A stretch of DNA of 64,000 bases from Incurvaria masculella (Eukaryota; Arthropoda; Insecta; Lepidoptera; Incurvariidae), in contig OX335642.1 in NCBI GenBank assembly GCA_946894095.1, positions 29,895,021-29,959,020 on the forward strand. The letters are read 5' to 3'. The position numbers and the translations under genes were made by a program. The notes under the pieces are model-generated. The model saw only the letters and a list, made by a program, of their open reading frames with translations. It was not told the DNA's origin and searched no databases. Position 1 is the stretch's first letter. Each line of letters opens with the position of its first letter. Shown one piece after another: positions 48,001 through 54,943 of the stretch.

Positions 48001-48248
48001 TAAATTGGTTCATAAATTTAATATATATTTCTTTTTACAATTCATTTAATGCCACCTCAAACCCTTGACCCTGAACCCTCATTGCTACCGTACCCAAGCA
48101 TCCACCTGTTAATATTGCTACCCTACCCAAGCATCCACCTGTAAATATTGCTACCCTACCCAAGCATCCACCTGTAAATTGTACAAGTTACTATTTCTGT
48201 TACAGCAATTCCTCCGATATCAGACCGAAGGACATCTATGGAGTATGA
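30009..48248 (+). CDS. CUB-domain type I membrane protein gene, nine coding exons
   Basis: Exons: 30009-30072, 35337-36983, 38096-38260, 38546-38747, 44115-44331, 45206-45333, 46163-46329, 47305-47419, 48206-48248. All introns are GT-AG and reading phase is kept throughout. The product is about 915 residues. It has a signal peptide (1-20), an acidic low-complexity region (about 23-515) with a 43-residue tandem repeat, a CUB domain without cysteines (about 520-625), a Pro/Glu linker (634-648), an unrecognised ectodomain with one Cys pair (C705, C715), a membrane helix (779-798), and a 117-residue cytoplasmic tail with PPKY. N-glycosylation sequons occur in all ectodomain parts (FNIT, RNVS, YNET). 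I do not recognise the gene. A cell-surface adaptor or receptor role is inferred from architecture only. Intron 4 contains another gene. An alternative stop in exon 8 (47,424) gives about 903 residues. Confidence 0.85.
30208..30300 (-). mobile_element. SINE-A fragment in intron 1
   Basis: 'acctacagttttacttgaat' and 'aagatgtgcttatcccgggc' are reverse-strand head-proximal body sequence. Short and diverged. Confidence 0.45.
31607..31846. repeat. Fold-back with about 100-bp arms
   Basis: The core arms 31,643-31,704 and 31,749-31,810 match at 60 of 62 positions around a 44-base loop (31,705-31,748). Weaker pairing extends outward to about 31,607 and 31,846. The flanking 'aaccgacttcaaaaaattcg' (31,484) and 'gaagtcggtta' (31,822) belong to a repeat style common in Lepidoptera. 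Confidence 0.8.
31885..31995 (+). repeat. Copy of the 3,085 dispersed repeat without its fold-back
   Basis: 'aacttagactaagcggacgt' and 'aatgtgacaaatctgag', then 'atggatgatgaataaac', match 3,085-3,360 but lack the inverted repeat. This shows what the uninterrupted element looks like. Confidence 0.55.
32180..32258 (+). mobile_element. SINE-A tail fragment
   Basis: 'gaatcctggcataccacc' and 'gggctaatatcatgacagta', ending 'ctattagccaacctc'. Body and head absent. Confidence 0.5.
32477..33066 (+). mobile_element. RTE-like non-coding element, about 590 bp
   Basis: Starts 'ctagcagcccgtcccggc' and ends 'ttttatactatgtagtga'. Alignable along nearly its whole length to the minus-strand copy at 17,286-18,811 and, for its 3' half, to 4,372-4,676. 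It has no ORF. The constant 3' end fits target-primed mobilisation by a LINE. Near the end a short 'atagggatatagggaa' repeat has expanded. Confidence 0.6.
33432..33855 (+). mobile_element. SINE-A reference copy, tRNA-headed, full length
   Basis: Head 33,432-33,500 with A-box-like 'gtagcctagtggcgcagg' and B-box 'gggttcaatacc'. The body blocks in order are 'gataagtgcatttcgtcacg', 'gtaaaactgtaggtcccctt', 'gggttggtaccatcgctttg', 'gtccgtgttttccatcc', 'ggtcctggcatggcacctaa' and 'gggctaatatcataacgg', then tail 'ggtcgcataaaaaataaa'. About 420 bp. Used as the standard for the other family A entries. Confidence 0.85.
34140..34335 (-). mobile_element. LINE 3' tail
   Basis: On the minus strand a non-coding 3' end finishes 'aaataaagaatttgattttg' followed by repeated TTTGA units, the tandem tail expected of CR1/Jockey-type LINEs. 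No ORF part is retained. Confidence 0.5.
34470..34580 (+). mobile_element. Third tRNA-like sequence
   Basis: 'cgtagggcctcgcctctcat' and 'gttatgggttcaatcccacc' resemble a tRNA anticodon arm and B box. The acceptor stem does not close and the 5' half lacks a good A box. It is probably a SINE head of another family rather than a gene. Confidence 0.35.
35337..36983 (+). CDS. CUB gene exon 2: acidic region and first half of CUB
   Basis: A 1,647-base exon, acceptor 'tttgtattgcag', donor 'aaaccag|gtaaac' (phase 1 both sides). Residues about 22-515 are dominated by Asp, Glu, Ser and Asn. A 43-residue unit starting at 336 and again at 379 ([40 protein letters not shown]) is predicted helical or coiled-coil. 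The CUB start [13 protein letters not shown] lies near residue 524. The frame stays open past the donor to 37,114, but the CUB continues in exon 3, so the donor is real. Confidence 0.85.
37325..37660. mobile_element. Fold-back MITE, copy 1 (intron 2)
   Basis: The arms of about 105 bp begin 'cccatacaaacgtagtttac' on each side in inverted orientation and end in 'atctgtgtctgcatg' and its complement. The centre is 'aaatgaaagcaaaaagaaaa' type. The copy at 54,380-54,722 aligns along its whole length. No ORF. Confidence 0.8.
38096..38260 (+). CDS. CUB gene exon 3: second half of CUB
   Basis: 165 bases, acceptor 'ccttttcgggcag', donor 'ttcatcg|gtaagt'. Encodes [20 protein letters not shown] through [12 protein letters not shown]. 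The pattern (exposed strand, FVRFESK, then RGFIFSVKF) is the CUB C-terminal half (normally F.SD...GF...Y). No cysteines occur, so the usual two disulfides are absent. Confidence 0.85.
38546..38747 (+). CDS. CUB gene exon 4: Pro/Glu linker and ectodomain 2
   Basis: 202 bases, acceptor 'ttctctggtttgcag', donor 'ttgcctt|gtaagt' (enters phase 1, leaves phase 2). It encodes a linker [15 protein letters not shown], then [20 protein letters not shown] and [20 protein letters not shown]. The alternating hydrophobic pattern suggests a small alpha/beta, SEA-like fold, which is a guess. GC content is well above exon 2. Confidence 0.85.
39395..39652 (+). pseudogene. PIF1-like helicase C-terminal fragment (Helitron remnant)
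   Basis: Encodes [40 protein letters not shown]. The segment LSW..TVHK.QGTT.D.AVVDLG is the late helicase motif region of PIF1/RecD-type helicases, as found at the C-terminus of Helitron Rep/Hel proteins. After GQA the expected ALSR motif is degenerate and no upstream helicase motifs are present. A viral or Maverick PIF1 source cannot be excluded. Confidence 0.65.
39653..41048 (+). other. Intergenic part of intron 4; upstream region of the DUF1295 gene
   Basis: No coding region. Composition becomes less AT-rich at 40,160-40,780, consistent with a promoter region for the nested gene. Confidence 0.4.
40596..40623 (+). promoter_or_regulatory. NRF1/ewg-like site pair upstream of the DUF1295 gene
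   Basis: 'tgcgcatgcg' at 40,596-40,605 matches the core of the NRF1 (fly Ewg) palindrome YGCGCAYGCGCR. A partial 'cgcgcatgc' follows at 40,615-40,623. They lie about 440 bases before the ATG at 41,049. Promoter function is inferred from motif and position only. Confidence 0.35.
41049..42005 (+). CDS. DUF1295 / steroid 5-alpha-reductase-like membrane protein
   Basis: A 318-residue intact single-exon ORF. Several hydrophobic helices (about 11-31, 43-58, 69-89, 107-133, 149-164, 199-245) mark a polytopic membrane protein. The signature [22 protein letters not shown] (about 185-206) is the cofactor-binding, ICMT-like motif of the DUF1295/steroid-reductase superfamily, whose members use NADPH to reduce lipid double bonds. 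The actual substrate here is unknown. The ATG context 'ttcaacatgg' is good, and 'tttaactcgg' precedes it. It lies in intron 4 of the CUB gene on the same strand. The lack of introns suggests retroposition, not proven. The stop is TAG followed by CTA. Confidence 0.92.
   Translation: MVPLLDRNNFAVSAIATVVMQIIFFIIASTFQCDKLTDFTGGANFIIIALLTFFLGQGGSTMKNYDSRQLMVTAFVCLWGARLSGYLLYRIVQIGRDKQFEDRKSNTLRFAIFYTFQAVWVYLVSLPVIIVNSPHHSFPKSPKTMTTLDSAGAGVFVIGLLVETYADLQKFAFRQEPTNQGKWCNDGLWGMSRHPNYFGEIVLWWGIFIISLNVIHGIEWVAILSPLFTTLIILFLSGIPLLERSADEKYRDNPDYLYYKASTSPLIPIPPAIYVEVPKFLKFIMCCEFPLYDSTAVDMSAPTIITETTSISMVQSQT
42180..42761 (+). CDS. Lys/Asn-rich 193-residue ORF downstream of, and in frame with, the DUF1295 ORF
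   Basis: Open for 193 codons from the ATG, and open upstream to 42,093. Two stops separate it from the DUF1295 ORF in the same frame: TAG 42,003-42,005 and TGA 42,090-42,092. It is hydrophilic, with Lys and Asn runs, no membrane segment, no signal peptide and no family I recognise (for example [39 protein letters not shown]). An AATAAA lies 42 bases past its stop, so it sits in the presumed 3' part of the DUF1295 transcript. It could be a second cistron, a lost C-terminal tail, or a readthrough extension. The open length in AT-rich DNA makes pure chance unlikely. Confidence 0.55.
   Translation: MTLHNNAMNKLNKNRDIVLEIMESTKDFIVDMEASNIVKRKIKKDIYPPSKEMWSIDELPAAFNISNGHKVNVQQNKQSKEYIKYNNIPIDTKVIINYYPQNTKMITPSPIDDASKEYNYVVKMSALKIKDLKFEPTVKHNNNVVKCKSVLNTVVKPLKENFVNNNEPVKSIEVTEGRDIIENPTKFTEEKLV
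42803..42808 (+). terminator. Polyadenylation signal AATAAA
   Basis: The first canonical hexamer after the DUF1295 ORF and the downstream ORF, in 'tgtagaataaagaggcc'. The position suggests both ORFs share one transcript. Further AT-rich signals follow at 42,900-43,160. Confidence 0.45.
44115..44331 (+). CDS. CUB gene exon 5: ectodomain 2 continued
   Basis: 217 bases, acceptor 'gcctgtcatttcag', donor 'catcacg|gtaagt' (phase 2 in, 0 out). Encodes [20 protein letters not shown] through LRMLGIT. The only two ectodomain cysteines outside the signal peptide lie here, ten residues apart (C705, C715), a likely disulfide. The YNETE sequon is an N-glycosylation candidate. The frame read past the donor is intron. 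Confidence 0.85.
44664..44996 (-). mobile_element. SINE-A body with 5S-derived head, full length (intron 5)
   Basis: Minus orientation. Tail 'atggctaataccacacc', body 'cattgaactggatggaatac', then head with 'gttgcttaacttcggagagc' and 'gggctattgaggc'. Very similar to the plus-strand copy at 13,058. The head keeps the box C region ('ccatccaagaccagcg'). Confidence 0.85.
45206..45333 (+). CDS. CUB gene exon 6: transmembrane helix
   Basis: 128 bases, acceptor 'ctcggaaattccag', donor 'tacacagg|gtgagt' (phase 0 in, 2 out). Encodes [13 protein letters not shown], then the helix [20 protein letters not shown], then RWNC. The Arg after the helix and the signal peptide place the N-terminus outside. The juxtamembrane Cys802 could be palmitoylated. 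Confidence 0.88.
45334..46162 (+). other. Intron 6 of the CUB gene
   Basis: Nothing coding. 45,828-45,900 ('gaagaaatttcactggttta', 'aaagaaataaacacttag') resembles 1,645-1,695, so a short dispersed repeat lies here. Confidence 0.45.
46163..46329 (+). CDS. CUB gene exon 7: cytoplasmic tail with PPxY
   Basis: 167 bases, acceptor 'cttctattccag', donor 'acgagag|gttaga' (phase 2 in, 1 out). Encodes [20 protein letters not shown], then [30 protein letters not shown] fits the PPxY ligand of WW domains (for example NEDD4-class ubiquitin ligases). Ser/Tyr-rich stretches are possible phosphorylation sites. Confidence 0.85.
46402..46603. repeat. Perfect 69-bp inverted repeat in intron 7
   Basis: Arms 46,402-46,470 and 46,535-46,603 are identical in inverted orientation, 69 of 69. 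The 64-base loop ends in a second inverted repeat (46,507-46,534, 13 of 14). Arms contain 'gctcgaaacgtcggag', similar to the Penelope-like 3' end at 56,510 ('ggctcgaaatgtcgc'), so this may be a folded Penelope-type terminus. Confidence 0.9.
47305..47426 (+). CDS. CUB gene exon 8: acidic tail, optional stop
   Basis: Acceptor 'tttccattgcag'. Encodes [20 protein letters not shown], then [18 protein letters not shown]. Reading straight on gives RC and TGA at 47,424-47,426. A donor 'caccag|gtgctg' at 47,420 instead splices to exon 9. The acidic [10 protein letters not shown] resembles a casein-kinase-2 and dileucine-like sorting context, an inference only. Confidence 0.8.
47465..47605. mobile_element. 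Palindromic MITE, copy 1 (intron 8)
   Basis: 'caccgcctccag' and 'ctggaggtggtg' are inverted ends, and 'aaagttacctttcggttaca' mirrors 'tgtaaccgaaagttactt'. The same element lies at 49,601-49,735. About 130 bp, no ORF. Confidence 0.7.
47695..47935 (+). repeat. Widespread insect dispersed repeat
   Basis: 'gggggttccgcacccaaagg', a run of 'cgtccgtccg', then 'tatctcatgaaccgtaatag' and 'acagctgaaattttgcg'. This order is familiar from many lepidopteran introns; its origin is unclear to me. Non-coding. Confidence 0.55.
48081..48179. repeat. Three-copy 33-bp tandem repeat
   Basis: Units 48,081-48,113, 48,114-48,146 and 48,147-48,179 begin 'attgctaccctacccaagca'. Units 2 and 3 are identical and unit 1 differs at two positions. 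The array ends 26 bases before exon 9, so copy number could affect its branch point and acceptor region. Confidence 0.9.
48206..48248 (+). CDS. CUB gene exon 9: alternative C-terminus
   Basis: Acceptor 'tttctgttacag' is strong. After the phase-2 join from 47,419 the frame reads [14 protein letters not shown] and stops at 48,246. The final Y-G-V fits a class II PDZ ligand. The frame fits and ends soon after, as a real last exon would, but the donor (gtgctg) is weak. Confidence 0.6.
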
Positions 48249-49600
48249 AAAGATCAAGCCATATTTTCATTATTTCATAATATTATCCTATGTTACAGTG
48301 TACATCTAGTATCATTCTATTAAATTATTAGATGTTTAGGAAAATAGGTTTAGTGAAAGGAAATCAATATATTATTGTGAATCCGTAAAAAATCAAGTGA
48401 GTGAAATAATATATTTATTGAAATCTACATGATTACCTGGTTGTGTTGAAGAATTTATCGTGAGGTTGTGATTTTCCATTTAAGTTTTTCTATCCCGGCT
48501 CAACATTGTTTTTCAAACACTTACCCATTAAGAACTAAACATTCAATTATACTTAATGTTTTAATGTTATGAAATATTACCTACATTTTGAAGAAGTTTC
48601 AAAAGAAGGCGGTATAATTTTTACATTGCTCTACCTATTTCACTTACTATTTGCCAAACTTAAACCATGTCAATTTTATAAGGCCAAATATACTTATTAT
48701 TATTATTCAAATATCCTGGTCTGATGTTCTATTCATGCATATAATATGTACGTCTTGGAACAAACGACGATGTAGATAAGGAAACATATAAAAAAAAACG
48801 TTAGAAATACTAATAAAAGAACACGATATTTAGAATTATCTTCGACAGGTTCAACCAAAACCGTCTCTGTAGTTATAACATTTAAAAATATATCCGATTG
48901 TAAAATATGTATGCTACTAAATTATGTGAGCTTAACTGTTGAGATGTTATTTTCGCCTTATTTGTGACGCAGCAAATGGCTATTCAAGATTTCTATGATA
49001 TTAAAATAAATCCAAATAATAAAAATAGTCTTGCATTACATGATAGGTGTAGAAACAAAAAATATGACAAGAAATAAGCTTTGTTTATTTTGCTACTGTG
49101 CGTTAAACGTACTGTCCTATACTTACATATCATTACATGTTGGTGGGAGGAAGAACTGATTGGCATTGCATCCATCTTTTTAAGTTTTTTTAGACTAAAA
49201 TGCTACGAAAATAATCTGCAAGAGCAGACCAGTTGTAATTTTGGTAAGGGTTTGGTTCCTCCGAGATAATATGTAATGATGTTATATAAGGAAATTAAAA
49301 TAAAATGTCCCTAGTGGTGCAAAATAAAACACTGCGAAAATGATTTGTAATTTTATTTAAAAATCACCATTTTATAAAATAAAATGCGGTTTCAAGTAAT
49401 CGAAATTCTCAAGCTTAGAAGACCCATAGCGTAGATTCAACTAGTTTCCACAAGAAGTCACCGAGCCTTACTCAGCTTTACTTATTATTTATAGTAATTC
49501 TGGTAATTTTAAGAAACAGAAAATTAGTTTCACAGCATTTGAAAAATACGCCATTCCTTAAGCTGATAAAACACACCCATGGGCGATGAGGGTCTTACCC
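48249..49600 (+). other. 3' flank of the CUB gene
   Basis: Possible 3' UTR. The first AATAAA is at 48,812-48,817 and another lies near 49,298. No coding region or matched repeat. Confidence 0.4.
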
Positions 49601-49735
49601 CTGTTTTCACCACCTCCAGTTACCTGAAATCCGATAGTTAACTTTCGGCTATACATGCAATATTTGTATGATGTAACTGAAAGATAGCTTTAAGATTTTT
49701 GTAGCTGGAGGTGGTGGAACCGGGCGTTAATCACT
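49601..49735. mobile_element. Palindromic MITE, copy 2
   Basis: 'tttcaccacctccagttacc' at the left and 'gtagctggaggtggtgg' at the right, with inverted inner 'agttaactttcggc' and 'gtaactgaaag'. It matches 47,465-47,605. Confidence 0.7.
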
Positions 49736-50684
49736 TTAAACAAGCTGTAAGTTACCTATATGTTACGCCAGTATTTCACGCCGAACAAGAACTGCTAAAG
49801 ATACCAGCATCCAGTCCTTTCCTAAGACCGACAACAGGATTATTATTAGAGTGGTTATTTTCGGTTATTTTTATGAACTCGGAGGGATCGAGTAAATATA
49901 ATGTTATTAATAAAATATCAAAACATGCAAATATATATATTTATTGGACATGATAATATGTTAATTAACGAGACATTTAGAGTTATAATATAAAAAAGAT
50001 TTAATTTTTTTTTTTACAATGCAATTTTGTAAAGGCCTTTACGCTCGCTGCATTTCCTCGCTGTATAGCCAATCCGATCCTCTGTCTTAAATACCTTCCA
50101 GAACGATAATCCCCTGAACATTCTTCTAGTTTAGAACTCCAAACACTCAACCGCAAAACCAAAGAATTCGTAATTTACTTTAATTGCTGAATAATTAGCG
50201 TGGTTTAATCTTGCATTTTCTTTTGATGCTTCTGATGTGCGAGTGGTCAAACTAACATATGTATGAGGCCGCCAATGTATCCAGTGACGTCCCACACCAG
50301 AGCCCTTACTTTGTCCCATGGTATTATGGCCATGCCAAGATCAAGATGAAATCTTTATGTAGTTATTAACAATGCACGATTTTTATGACCTGTCTACACC
50401 CCTGTTTCCCCACTGCATGGTGAGCTGGGATTGTTTTATGCGTTCTCTGTACTGACTAACCCGCTTACCATAGGTCTTGGTCGCATTAGGTCTGTTAATT
50501 TATTTAAAAAAAATGAGTTAACCTTATTAAACCTTTCTTTTATTTTGCGCGAACCGATGTGAGACTTCGTGGTAGGAAAAATATCCACAATTTCTCACAA
50601 TTTTTCCAAACTCACAAATGGTCTAGAAAAGTGTCGCAGTACAATCTAAATTATTATTTAATTAACTATTTTATGAGATGAGAA
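49736..50684. other. No gene recognised
   Basis: No coding frame with support. Poly-T and AT tracts near 49,930-50,020. Confidence 0.4.
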
Positions 50685-50922
50685 CAAGAGCAAGAGTGAG
50701 TTCGAATTCGTCACTAAATATCAACTCACTTTTTTAAATAGTTAATGTTTCTACACTTCTTGAATATCATTACAGTTAGGTAAAAATCTGGTTTCTCCCG
50801 TAAATACGTTGGAAGTATAAATAACGGTTCCGTTATTTAAATAATAATATATTTCCCAGCTATTTTTAGGTTAACTCACTCCCGAACTCGAACTCACTCT
50901 TGCTCTGAATGGACCCCCTGTT
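50685..50922 (-). mobile_element. hAT-like MITE, copy 2
   Basis: Reverse-orientation relative of 26,047-26,290, alignable from 'agagtgagttcgaattcg' to 'ctgaatggaccccctg'. Both include the central palindrome 'aacggttccgtt'. The left terminus is eroded and the right terminus is intact. Confidence 0.75.
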
Positions 50923-51710
50923 CGATAGTACTAACATGAGAGAACTATTATGAGTCCAAACGTCTGACACTGAGCGCTAGCGTCAAAATCGGCCCCTTGC
51001 TCCCGGTACCCTTACACCGAATGCGCGTTCGTGCGATAGAAGTATTATACACCGATCCGTTTGGAGTAAGTGGTCCCCGGAGTCGGTACAGTTTCATATT
51101 CCGCGATCCTAGTAATATTACGCGAAAGTCTAATAAAAGAAACGGCCCCACATACAATGTAATTCAAATAAGAATAGGATGGGGTTCGTGACTAACTTCA
51201 CTCGAATTTTCGCGGGAAAGTAAATGGGATACATTTGCTTCTATATCAAAGGAAGCCTAACGCTTTTTCCCATCCATCGGAATCGAGGTTCGATCCGAGT
51301 ATATGCGTCTACATGCATTTGCATTTCCTTGTTTTCTAGCGGCTCTGCCTTGCCGTGACAGTGACACTACACAACAACACACAAATCTACTAAGTAGGAT
51401 TATATTAAGTGCCTGTCACAGAATATACAGTTAAACGAGTAGGGGAGCTGTTATTTGCTATCTGTGTTTATCTGTTTTCTGTTTATTCGTTATTATGTGT
51501 TAGTTTGTGTCTGGTGTCCTCGAAAGTGCCACAGTTGCATTGTTTTTTAGTTAATTTTGTTTGTTATCGCGCTGTTGAGTGTTCTTTTAATATCTGTTCA
51601 TCAAATAAATATTTAGTTAAAACAAATTATTTGGTCAATTTTTTTATAGAGTAGTACTAGTAATAGAAGAAAGCTGCGAAAGAGGAATATACTGTCCCAT
51701 TTTATAACTA
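50923..51710. other. No gene recognised
   Basis: 50,940-51,190 is less AT-rich ('ccccttgctcccggtaccc') but has no recognised motif. Short frames on both strands overlap and are not called. Confidence 0.35.
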
Positions 51711-53930
51711 GGTACAAAGATTCAAAGATTCAAAGATTTTATTCGGCGATTTTTTAGTTTACACTTTTTTATCACTTCGTCAAATGGTATGCATATTACG
51801 AGTATCATTTAAATTAACAAATAAACAATATCGTTACAGCATCATACAATTTTTCAATTACAATCAGAGTAGAGCAACCTTAGCCTGTTAATATAAATTT
51901 AAAGATATCAATGAAATAAAGATAAATATAAAGTACAATGATGACAAAATGTTGTAATGTTTATGGAAGATAATTAAACTCAATGAATATTTGTAAAACT
52001 TACATGAAGTATTTCAGGTCGTAAAACGTTTTTGTGAGCAGCCATTCATGCAAGTTTTTCTTAAATAGTCTGTCATTTTCTTTTTTTTTTATTTCGTTAG
52101 GTATCTTATTATAGATATTGGCGGCTTGAAATTTGAGGCTTTTTTGAAACCCCGTGGTGCTATGGCTTGGTAGTTGGAGAAGGTGTTTGTGTCTGGTGAG
52201 GTAGGTATGGTCACGTGTGTTGAACTCCGACCTGCTACATCTCGCAAACAACGCAACTCTCTTAACGTACGCATCGTACATCGTCAGAATATTCAGCTCT
52301 TTGAATATGGGTGTACAATGTGCATCCCAGGCTGAACGATTTATTATTCGCACAGCTCGTTTTTGTAGAAGAAATACTCTTTGAGCTTCTCCGGTCCTAC
52401 CCCAGAACTCCAGCCCAAATGTCATTGTTGAGTAAAAATACCCATAGTATGCGTTTTTTATAGTGTTGACGTCGCATGACTGGGCTAAAATTCTGAGGCA
52501 GTAGCAGGTTCTACTCAGTTTGTCGCATATTGTTTCTATATGATTGGTGAACCTGAGATTTCGGTCTAGTGTTAACCCTAAGAATTTATGCGAAACTTGG
52601 AACTTAACTACATCGTCTAAGTGTCGTATGAAATTTTCTACTTCAGAGCTGGTTTTATTATTTATAAATGAGAATTGGACGCAGCCAGTTTTAGTTTTGT
52701 TCATAAGAAGTTTGTTTGCTGTAAACCAGTCGAACAGAGCTATTAAGCAGTCTTCAAGCTTGGTTAGCAATTCTATTTGATTTTTTGCTTTGACAATTGC
52801 ATTGGCATCATCTGCATACAATATTAGCAAAGCAGACTTAATGGCATTTGGTAAATCATTAATGAAAATTAAGAATAAAAGAGTTGACAGGATAGACCCT
52901 TGCGGTACTCCATATTTAATTGCAAAAGACGTGGAATGTACTTCTAATACTTCGGTACCTCTCATACATTTTGTGGCAATTTGACCAATTCTGCCTCGCA
53001 GGTATGATCGCAGCCAGTCCAGGGCGACGCCTCGTATACCGTAAAATTCTAATTTTTCCAGTAATATGTTGTGATCCACAAGATCAAACGCCTTAGACAG
53101 GTCTACGAACAACCCTGCGATTTGTTCTTGTCGATCTAGGCTTTCTAAAATGTTTGTTGTAAGCTGATAGGTAGCTGTAGATATGGACCGCCCGGGGCGG
53201 AAACCATGTTGTGCTTCCGTGAGTATACCGTTGGCGCTGATGAAGTCCAAGAGCCTAACATACATTGCTCTTTCAAAAATTTTAGAGAACATTGGTAGTA
53301 TGGATACGGGGCGGTAATTTTCTACCGACAGTTCCGAACCCTTTTTAAAAATTGGTAATATTTTTGCTTTGGAAAGAGCAGCAGGAAATATTCCGGTTTC
53401 AAAGGATGCATTAATTAGATATGTCAGAGGAAATATTATTAGTTCGTAGCATTTCTTTAAGAGAGATACGGGCATATCGTTTATGTCTTGTGATTTTTTA
53501 TTTTGAAAAGAGGATATTATTTTAATTATTTCTGTAGGGTCACATGGTCTAAGAAAAAATGTATTAGATATAGTTATTTGAGTATTTTCTCTGAGAAGCT
53601 TTGTAGATGTCTGGGTGCATTGCGGTATTGTGGTGAGTAATGTTTTGGCAATATTTGAGAAGTGTTCTCCAAACATATCAGCAACTTTCTGGGGCTTTGA
53701 GATCGGGTGACCGTTTTCATTTATCAATTTAACATTTTTAACGACGTCGTTGTAGGATTTTTTTGTAGTCTCAGCTTTTACTATATCCCACATAGTTTTT
53801 TGCTTATTGTCGCTACTGGTAATCATTGTTTCAAAGTACTTTGCTTTTTCCTTTTTTATTTGAAAGTCATATTCCCGTTTTAGCCGGTTTAGAATGTTCA
53901 ACATCGGTTGCTGGGGGCGAGGCATTCATT
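51711..53930 (-). mobile_element. 5'-truncated CR1/Jockey-like LINE
   Basis: Minus strand. The 3' terminus carries three 'aatctttg' units (51,713-51,736) after 'gccgaataaa', a tandem tail typical of this LINE group. The 3' UTR is about 280 bp, and the reverse transcriptase ORF lies upstream. No endonuclease domain precedes it, so the copy is 5'-truncated near 53,930. A relative's tail is at 16,178-16,400. Confidence 0.85.
52000..53925 (-). CDS. LINE reverse transcriptase ORF (5'-truncated)
   Basis: 641 uninterrupted codons. Residues about 185-235 contain the finger motif ILPIFKKGSELSVENYRPVS. Motif A is GLFVDLSKAFDLVDHNILLE, motif B YGVPQGSILSTLLFLIFIND, and motif C LYADDANAIV with both catalytic Asp. 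The C-terminal domain ends IYNKIPNEIKKKENDRLFKK and lacks RNase H. The first Met is only the first in this truncated copy; the apurinic endonuclease normally upstream is missing. An intact frame over 1.9 kb indicates a recent insertion. It copies its own RNA at a nicked target, but this copy cannot do so alone. Confidence 0.9.
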   Translation of the reverse strand: MPRPQQPMLNILNRLKREYDFQIKKEKAKYFETMITSSDNKQKTMWDIVKAETTKKSYNDVVKNVKLINENGHPISKPQKVADMFGEHFSNIAKTLLTTIPQCTQTSTKLLRENTQITISNTFFLRPCDPTEIIKIISSFQNKKSQDINDMPVSLLKKCYELIIFPLTYLINASFETGIFPAALSKAKILPIFKKGSELSVENYRPVSILPMFSKIFERAMYVRLLDFISANGILTEAQHGFRPGRSISTATYQLTTNILESLDRQEQIAGLFVDLSKAFDLVDHNILLEKLEFYGIRGVALDWLRSYLRGRIGQIATKCMRGTEVLEVHSTSFAIKYGVPQGSILSTLLFLIFINDLPNAIKSALLILYADDANAIVKAKNQIELLTKLEDCLIALFDWFTANKLLMNKTKTGCVQFSFINNKTSSEVENFIRHLDDVVKFQVSHKFLGLTLDRNLRFTNHIETICDKLSRTCYCLRILAQSCDVNTIKNAYYGYFYSTMTFGLEFWGRTGEAQRVFLLQKRAVRIINRSAWDAHCTPIFKELNILTMYDAYVKRVALFARCSRSEFNTRDHTYLTRHKHLLQLPSHSTTGFQKSLKFQAANIYNKIPNEIKKKENDRLFKKNLHEWLLTKTFYDLKYFM

Positions 53931-54379
53931 TAAGAAATAAATTAAAAACCGTCAAATCTTAAAAGATGCGATGGTGTACGGAAATTCAATCTACAGTGCT
54001 TTTTGTATTTTTGTATGTATTATTGTTTTAACTAACAGTCACCAAACCTGAGAAAGACATAACCATAATGTATCGCTATCATGACATGCGGGTGGCCCAT
54101 TGCAATGGCAACTTGAATTACCTTAAAGCATTCTGCGATCTTCGTTCACGCTGAAGCAATTTTAAGCTTCTCTCAAACATTGCGATTGCTCATAAAGAAC
54201 ATTTAAAATGGTTAATTTTAATTTAAAGTATCTTTAATGTATATGGACTGAACATATCAGGTTGATATCAATTTAGATTACCGTGGTTACTGCTCATTTT
54301 AAAAGATTAAACGGCATTAAAAGAAAGGATGTCCGAAGGACATTTAAACGCTGTGCGTGACCCCAGTTGTGACGTATGG
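53931..54379. other. No gene recognised
   Basis: Between the LINE and the fold-back; nothing I can support. Confidence 0.4.
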
Positions 54380-54722
54380 TTAAGAACGGCCCGTAAGCTA
54401 TGCTTCCCATATAAACGTAGTTTACTAATCATTTTGAAACCACTATTCCAATTAAATTGAAATTTAATATCTAATATCAGGTAACAAATATCTGTGTCTG
54501 CATGCTTTTGTTTTTTTGAAATATCCAAACCGAATGAAATGAAAGCAAAAAGAAAATCTTCATATAAATATTGTTTTCTCTGTTGTTTGACCCAGAATAC
54601 ATTTACCGAAAAAACAAAGACATGCAGACACAGATATTTTTAACCTAATATTAGATACCAAATATCAAGTAAGTTGGAACAGTGGTTTTTAAATTATTAG
54701 TAACCTACGTTTGTTTGGGAAT
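54380..54722. mobile_element. Fold-back MITE, copy 2
   Basis: Aligns with 37,325-37,660 in the same orientation. Ends 'cccatataaacgtagtttac' and 'gtaacctacgtttgtttggg', with 'atatctgtgtctgcatgc' mirrored by 'catgcagacacagatat'. No ORF. Confidence 0.8.
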
Positions 54723-54943
54723 GCCATGCGGATATCAGTCGGTGAGCATGGCCGGGTCCTCAACCATACGTCACAAGATGGGTACTAATTCTGCCTAACC
54801 AAATAAATACCAGATACATTAAATTAAAGCACCATGCATTATAAATGATTAAATATACACAAACAGAAACAACAACCAATGTTCAAGGACGAGCATAAAC
54901 ACAAAAATAAACAAGTAGGTAAATAAATAGAGTAGGTTCCTAA

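Noticed and set aside
48081..48179. CRISPR-like array
   Set aside because: The units are contiguous with no unique spacers, in an animal intron. It is a minisatellite.
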